A program made the position numbers and the translations under genes. This document shows positions 12,887 to 15,847 of a stretch of 15,847 nucleotides of DNA, one piece after another. The stretch comes from Oscillospiraceae bacterium. Lineage in GTDB: Bacteria; Bacillota; Clostridia; Oscillospirales; Ruminococcaceae. The notes beneath the pieces are model-generated. The model had not been told where the DNA came from. It ran no database searches and saw only the letters and a program-made list of their open reading frames with translations. Where the stretch lies: assembly GCA_003516865.1 (NCBI GenBank), contig DPBR01000033.1:1-15847 (forward strand), written 5' to 3'. How positions within the stretch are numbered: the first letter of the stretch is position 1; each line of letters starts with the position of its first letter.

Positions 12887-15691
12887 ATGTCAGTAGACCT
12901 TAATAACACGGTCAATCTGCCGAAAACGGATTTTCCGATGAGGGCAAATCTTCCAAAAAGAGAGCCTGAAATGCTCGAAAAATGGGAGAAAGAACGCATT
13001 TTCTACGCGCTTGCCGAGAAAAATAAGGACAAGAAGCCATATACGCTTCACGACGGTCCTCCTTACGCTAACGGCAACATTCATCTCGGCACCGCGCTCA
13101 ACAAGGTGCTCAAGGATATTATCGTAAAGTATAAGGCTATGACCGGATATAACGCTTACTACGTTCCCGGCTGGGACTGCCACGGTCTGCCTATCGAGCT
13201 TAAAGCTATCAAGCAGCTCGGCGTTGACAGCGGCGCTGTCGACCCCGTAACCCTCAGAAAAAGCTGCCGTGAGTTCGCGCTCTCTTGCCTTGGTGAACAG
13301 AAAGCACAGTTCAAGCGCCTCGGCGTCTGGGGTGATTTCGATAACCCTTACCTCACTATTCGCCCCGAATTTGAGGCGAAGCAGGTCGAGGTTTTCGGCA
13401 AAATGTACGAAAAGGGCTACATCTACAAGGGTCTGAAGCCCGTTTACTGGTGCGCGGACTGCAACACTGCGCTTGCGGAAGCCGAAATTGAGTATCAGGA
13501 CGACCCGTGCTACTCGATTTACGTTAAGTTCCCGCTCGCGGACGACAAGGGAAAGTTCGCAAATCTTGGAATCGACCTTGCAAAGGCTTATGTCGTTATC
13601 TGGACGACGACCACCTGGACGCTTCCCGGCAACCTCGCAATCTGCCTCGGACCGAACTACGACTACACGTTCGTTAAGGTTGAGGACGAGAACAGCAAGT
13701 CCTGCGGAGAATATCTCCTTATGGCTGAGGAGCTTGTTCCCGAGGTAATGAAGGCTGCGGGTATCGAAAAGTACTCCACCGTCGGCAGCTTCAAGGGCGC
13801 CGACCTTGAATATATCGAGACAAATCACCCGTTTATGCCGAGAAAATCCCCGCTTATCGTCGGTAATCACGTTACTCTCGACAGCGGCACGGGCTGCGTT
13901 CATACCGCTCCCGGCTTCGGCGTGGAGGACTTCGAGGTTTGCCAGAAGTATAAGGGAATGTTCAAGATTATCGTTCCCGTTGACGAAAAGGGCGTTCTCA
14001 CCGAAGAAGCGGGCGATTTCGCGGGACTCAAGACCGCGGACGCAAACAAGGCTATCGCTCAGCGCCTTGAGGACGACAACACACTGCTCAAAATGCAGAA
14101 GATTGTTCACCCGTATCCTCACTGCTGGCGCTGCCACGAGCCGATTATCTACCGTGCAACCAAACAGTGGTTCTGCAACGTGGATATGTTCAAGCCCGAA
14201 ACAATCAAGGCTATCGAGCAGGTTAAGTGGATTCCCGAATGGGGCGAGGAGCGCATCAAGAATATGGTTAATATGCGTTCCGACTGGTGCATTTCACGTC
14301 AGAGAAGATGGGGTGTTCCTATTCCCATTCTCTACTGCGCGGACTGCGGCAAGCCCGTTATCAACGAAAAGACAATAAGCGCGATTTCCGATATGTTCCG
14401 CAAGGAAAGTTCCGATTCGTGGTACGCGAAAGACCCGTCCGAGTTCATTCCCGCAGACGTTAAGTGCGAGTGCGGCGGAAATAAGTTCACCAAGGAAATG
14501 GACATCTTCGATGTGTGGTTCGACAGCGGCTGCACGCACGCAGCCGTTCTTCAGGAGCGTCCCGAGCTTTCTTGGCCCGCGGACTTGTATCTCGAAGGCT
14601 GCGACCAGTATCGCGGCTGGTTCCAAAGCTCGCTGCTCACGTCGGTTGCCACCACGGGAAAAGCGCCTTACAAGGCTGTCTGCACGCACGGCTGGGTTGT
14701 TGACGGAAACGGTCAGCAGATGCACAAGTCCAAGGGTAACGTAATCCTCCCCGAGGAGGTTATCAAGGATTTCGGCGCGGACGTTCTCCGTCTGTGGGTC
14801 GCTTCGCTCGATTATCACGCCGATATCCGCGTATCGAACGATATGCTCAAGCAGCTTTCCGAGAGCTATCGCAAAATCAGAAATACCGCGCGCTATATCC
14901 TCGGAAATCTCGGCGATAAGGACGGCTTCAATCCCGACGCGGAGATGGTTGAGTTTTCAAAGCTCCGCGAACTCGACAAGTGGGCGCTCGCGCGGCTTGA
15001 CGAGGTTATTGAAAAGGTTAAGAACGCGTATGAGGCGATGGATTATTACCTCGCTTATCACACGATTATAAGCTTCTGCGTTGTCGATATGTCGAATTTC
15101 TACCTCGATATCGTTAAGGATACGCTTTACTGCGAGGCTGAAAATTCGCCGCTCAGAAAGTCCGTTCAGACGGCGATGTTCATTATCCTTGACTCGCTTG
15201 TTCGGCTGATTGCGCCTATCCTTTGCTACACGGCGGACGAAATCTGGGGCTTTATGCCGCACAGAAAGTCCGACGACCTCAGAAGCGTCGTGTTCAACCA
15301 GATGCCCGAAAAAACGGGCGTTGCCGCAGACGAGGAAAAGTGGGCGAAAATCCACGCCGTTCGCGACGACGTTCTCGCGGCTCTCGAACAGAAGCGCGCC
15401 GAGAAGATTATCGGCAAGCCGCTTGAAGCCGAGGTTGCGATTTTCACCAACGATGAGTCGCTCAAGACGCTCGAAAACGACCTCGCGGACGCTTGTATCG
15501 TTTCAAAGGCTGTCGTTTGCGTGGGCGGCGAGGGCGAGTACAAGGGAAGCTCCTGTTCCGTTACCGTAAAGAAGAAGTCCGGAGAGCCTTGCGCGCGCTG
15601 CTGGAAGTATGACGACAGCGTTGGCTGCGACGGAAAATATCCAAATCTCTGCAAGCGCTGCGCCGATGTAATTAAGCTTAATTTTGAGTGA
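12887..15691 (+). CDS. ileS: Isoleucyl-tRNA synthetase
   Basis: IleRS charges tRNA-Ile with isoleucine and edits misactivated valine. The 934-residue product has the bacterial-type layout. The catalytic start is PPYANGNIHLGTALNK, with the HIGH motif read as H66-L67-G68-T69. The CP1 editing domain shows WTTTTWTLPGN at about 239-249 and GTGCVHTAPG at 334-343. The family signature is EGCDQYRGWFQSSLL. The KMSKS position reads QMHKS (611-615), followed by KGN. An anticodon-binding helical domain follows, and then a C-terminal zinc knuckle with C902, C905, C922 and C925. GAGGAG lies 6 bases before ATG 12887. Both nucleotide-binding signatures differ from the textbook form. The rest of the protein is intact, so I regard it as the functional housekeeping enzyme. 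Confidence 0.97.
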   Translation: MSVDLNNTVNLPKTDFPMRANLPKREPEMLEKWEKERIFYALAEKNKDKKPYTLHDGPPYANGNIHLGTALNKVLKDIIVKYKAMTGYNAYYVPGWDCHGLPIELKAIKQLGVDSGAVDPVTLRKSCREFALSCLGEQKAQFKRLGVWGDFDNPYLTIRPEFEAKQVEVFGKMYEKGYIYKGLKPVYWCADCNTALAEAEIEYQDDPCYSIYVKFPLADDKGKFANLGIDLAKAYVVIWTTTTWTLPGNLAICLGPNYDYTFVKVEDENSKSCGEYLLMAEELVPEVMKAAGIEKYSTVGSFKGADLEYIETNHPFMPRKSPLIVGNHVTLDSGTGCVHTAPGFGVEDFEVCQKYKGMFKIIVPVDEKGVLTEEAGDFAGLKTADANKAIAQRLEDDNTLLKMQKIVHPYPHCWRCHEPIIYRATKQWFCNVDMFKPETIKAIEQVKWIPEWGEERIKNMVNMRSDWCISRQRRWGVPIPILYCADCGKPVINEKTISAISDMFRKESSDSWYAKDPSEFIPADVKCECGGNKFTKEMDIFDVWFDSGCTHAAVLQERPELSWPADLYLEGCDQYRGWFQSSLLTSVATTGKAPYKAVCTHGWVVDGNGQQMHKSKGNVILPEEVIKDFGADVLRLWVASLDYHADIRVSNDMLKQLSESYRKIRNTARYILGNLGDKDGFNPDAEMVEFSKLRELDKWALARLDEVIEKVKNAYEAMDYYLAYHTIISFCVVDMSNFYLDIVKDTLYCEAENSPLRKSVQTAMFIILDSLVRLIAPILCYTADEIWGFMPHRKSDDLRSVVFNQMPEKTGVAADEEKWAKIHAVRDDVLAALEQKRAEKIIGKPLEAEVAIFTNDESLKTLENDLADACIVSKAVVCVGGEGEYKGSSCSVTVKKKSGEPCARCWKYDDSVGCDGKYPNLCKRCADVIKLNFE

Positions 15692-15695
15692 TTTT

Positions 15696-15739
15696 AATAA
15701 GGAAAGGAACGCGCAGAACAATCTATTCCTTTCCTTATT
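15696..15739 (+). terminator. 14-bp hairpin between ileS and lspA (possible attenuator or terminator)
   Basis: AATAAGGAAAGGAA (15696-15709) and TTCCTTTCCTTATT (15726-15739) form a perfect 14-pair stem with a 16-base loop, starting 4 bases after the ileS stop. The following bases (TTTAG) give only a short T-run and the stem is AT-rich, so full termination is doubtful. Partial read-through into lspA, or an RNA stability or processing role, is as likely. Confidence 0.5.
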
Positions 15740-15761
15740 TTAGTTTGAGGGGTTTATTTTA

Positions 15762-15847
15762 TTGAAAATCAAGGATAATCTTCAGTATATATGGCTGATT
15801 TTTGCGGCGGCGACGGTCGGGATTGACAGGCTCACAAAATGGCTCGT
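15762..15847 (+). CDS. lspA: Lipoprotein signal peptidase LspA, N-terminal part (runs off the window)
   Basis: LspA (signal peptidase II) removes the signal peptide from diacylglyceryl-modified prolipoproteins in the membrane. Only 28 complete codons are present. They give a short charged N-terminus, the first hydrophobic helix (YIWLIFAAATVGI) and the conserved start of the family motif, D-R-L-T-K-W, equivalent to the common D-Q-x-T-K. TTG 15762 is the only accepted start codon between the upstream in-frame stop (15741-15743) and this motif, and GAGGGG (15747-15752) lies 9 bases upstream. Position right after ileS matches the Bacillus order. The fragment is short, so identity rests on this motif plus context. 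Confidence 0.8.
   Translation, partial: MKIKDNLQYIWLIFAAATVGIDRLTKWL

Noticed and set aside
12890..14137. 415-residue minus-strand ORF opposite ileS
   Set aside because: It mirrors the ileS reading frame, a product of GC-rich codon bias; no recognisable domain or ribosome binding site.
1..15847. Mobile element, prophage or CRISPR in the window
   Set aside because: No transposase or integrase motifs, no terminal repeats, no regularly spaced repeats; gene order and composition are uniform and conserved.

Overview
This window looks like a conserved housekeeping segment from a Gram-positive bacterium of the Bacillota, most likely a Clostridia member of the Oscillospiraceae/Ruminococcaceae type. 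That placement is an inference. It rests on the gene order (miaB, a YmcA/YlbF-family gene, mutS, mutL, miaA, hfq, then an ylm-type division cluster with ileS and lspA), on an endonuclease-type MutL, on SepF and DivIVA, and on GC-rich codon choice with many GCG, CGC and GGC codons. All supported genes lie on the plus strand. I see no mobile element, CRISPR array, rRNA or tRNA. No gap without a gene exceeds about 230 bases.

Left block (about 1-7961), a tight operon. After the C-terminal tail of an unidentified gene come miaB (tRNA ms2i6A synthesis), a RicA/YmcA-YlbF family gene with a cysteine-rich tail, mutS, a small membrane-anchored DUF3221-like gene, mutL and miaA. Gaps are 1-60 bases and most genes have clear Shine-Dalgarno sequences. 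Both ms2i6A37 enzymes and both core mismatch-repair proteins therefore share one transcription unit. A strong intrinsic terminator follows miaA.

Right block (about 8013-15847). An extended -10 promoter and a roughly 100-base leader precede hfq. Then come an HlyD-like membrane adaptor, a YggS-type PLP protein, sepF, ylmH, divIVA, ileS and the start of lspA. This matches the Bacillus ylmE-sepF-(ylmG)-ylmH-divIVA-ileS-lspA cluster, except that ylmG is absent and an HlyD-like gene stands ahead of ylmE. Two AT-rich inverted repeats, before divIVA and between ileS and lspA, are candidate control points. The ileS leader shows no T-box.

Nothing here is clearly a new multi-gene system. The points most worth a second look are the HlyD-like protein built into the division operon, the membrane-anchored gene between mutS and mutL, non-canonical HIGH and KMSKS motifs in IleRS, and the two hairpins with similar loop sequences.
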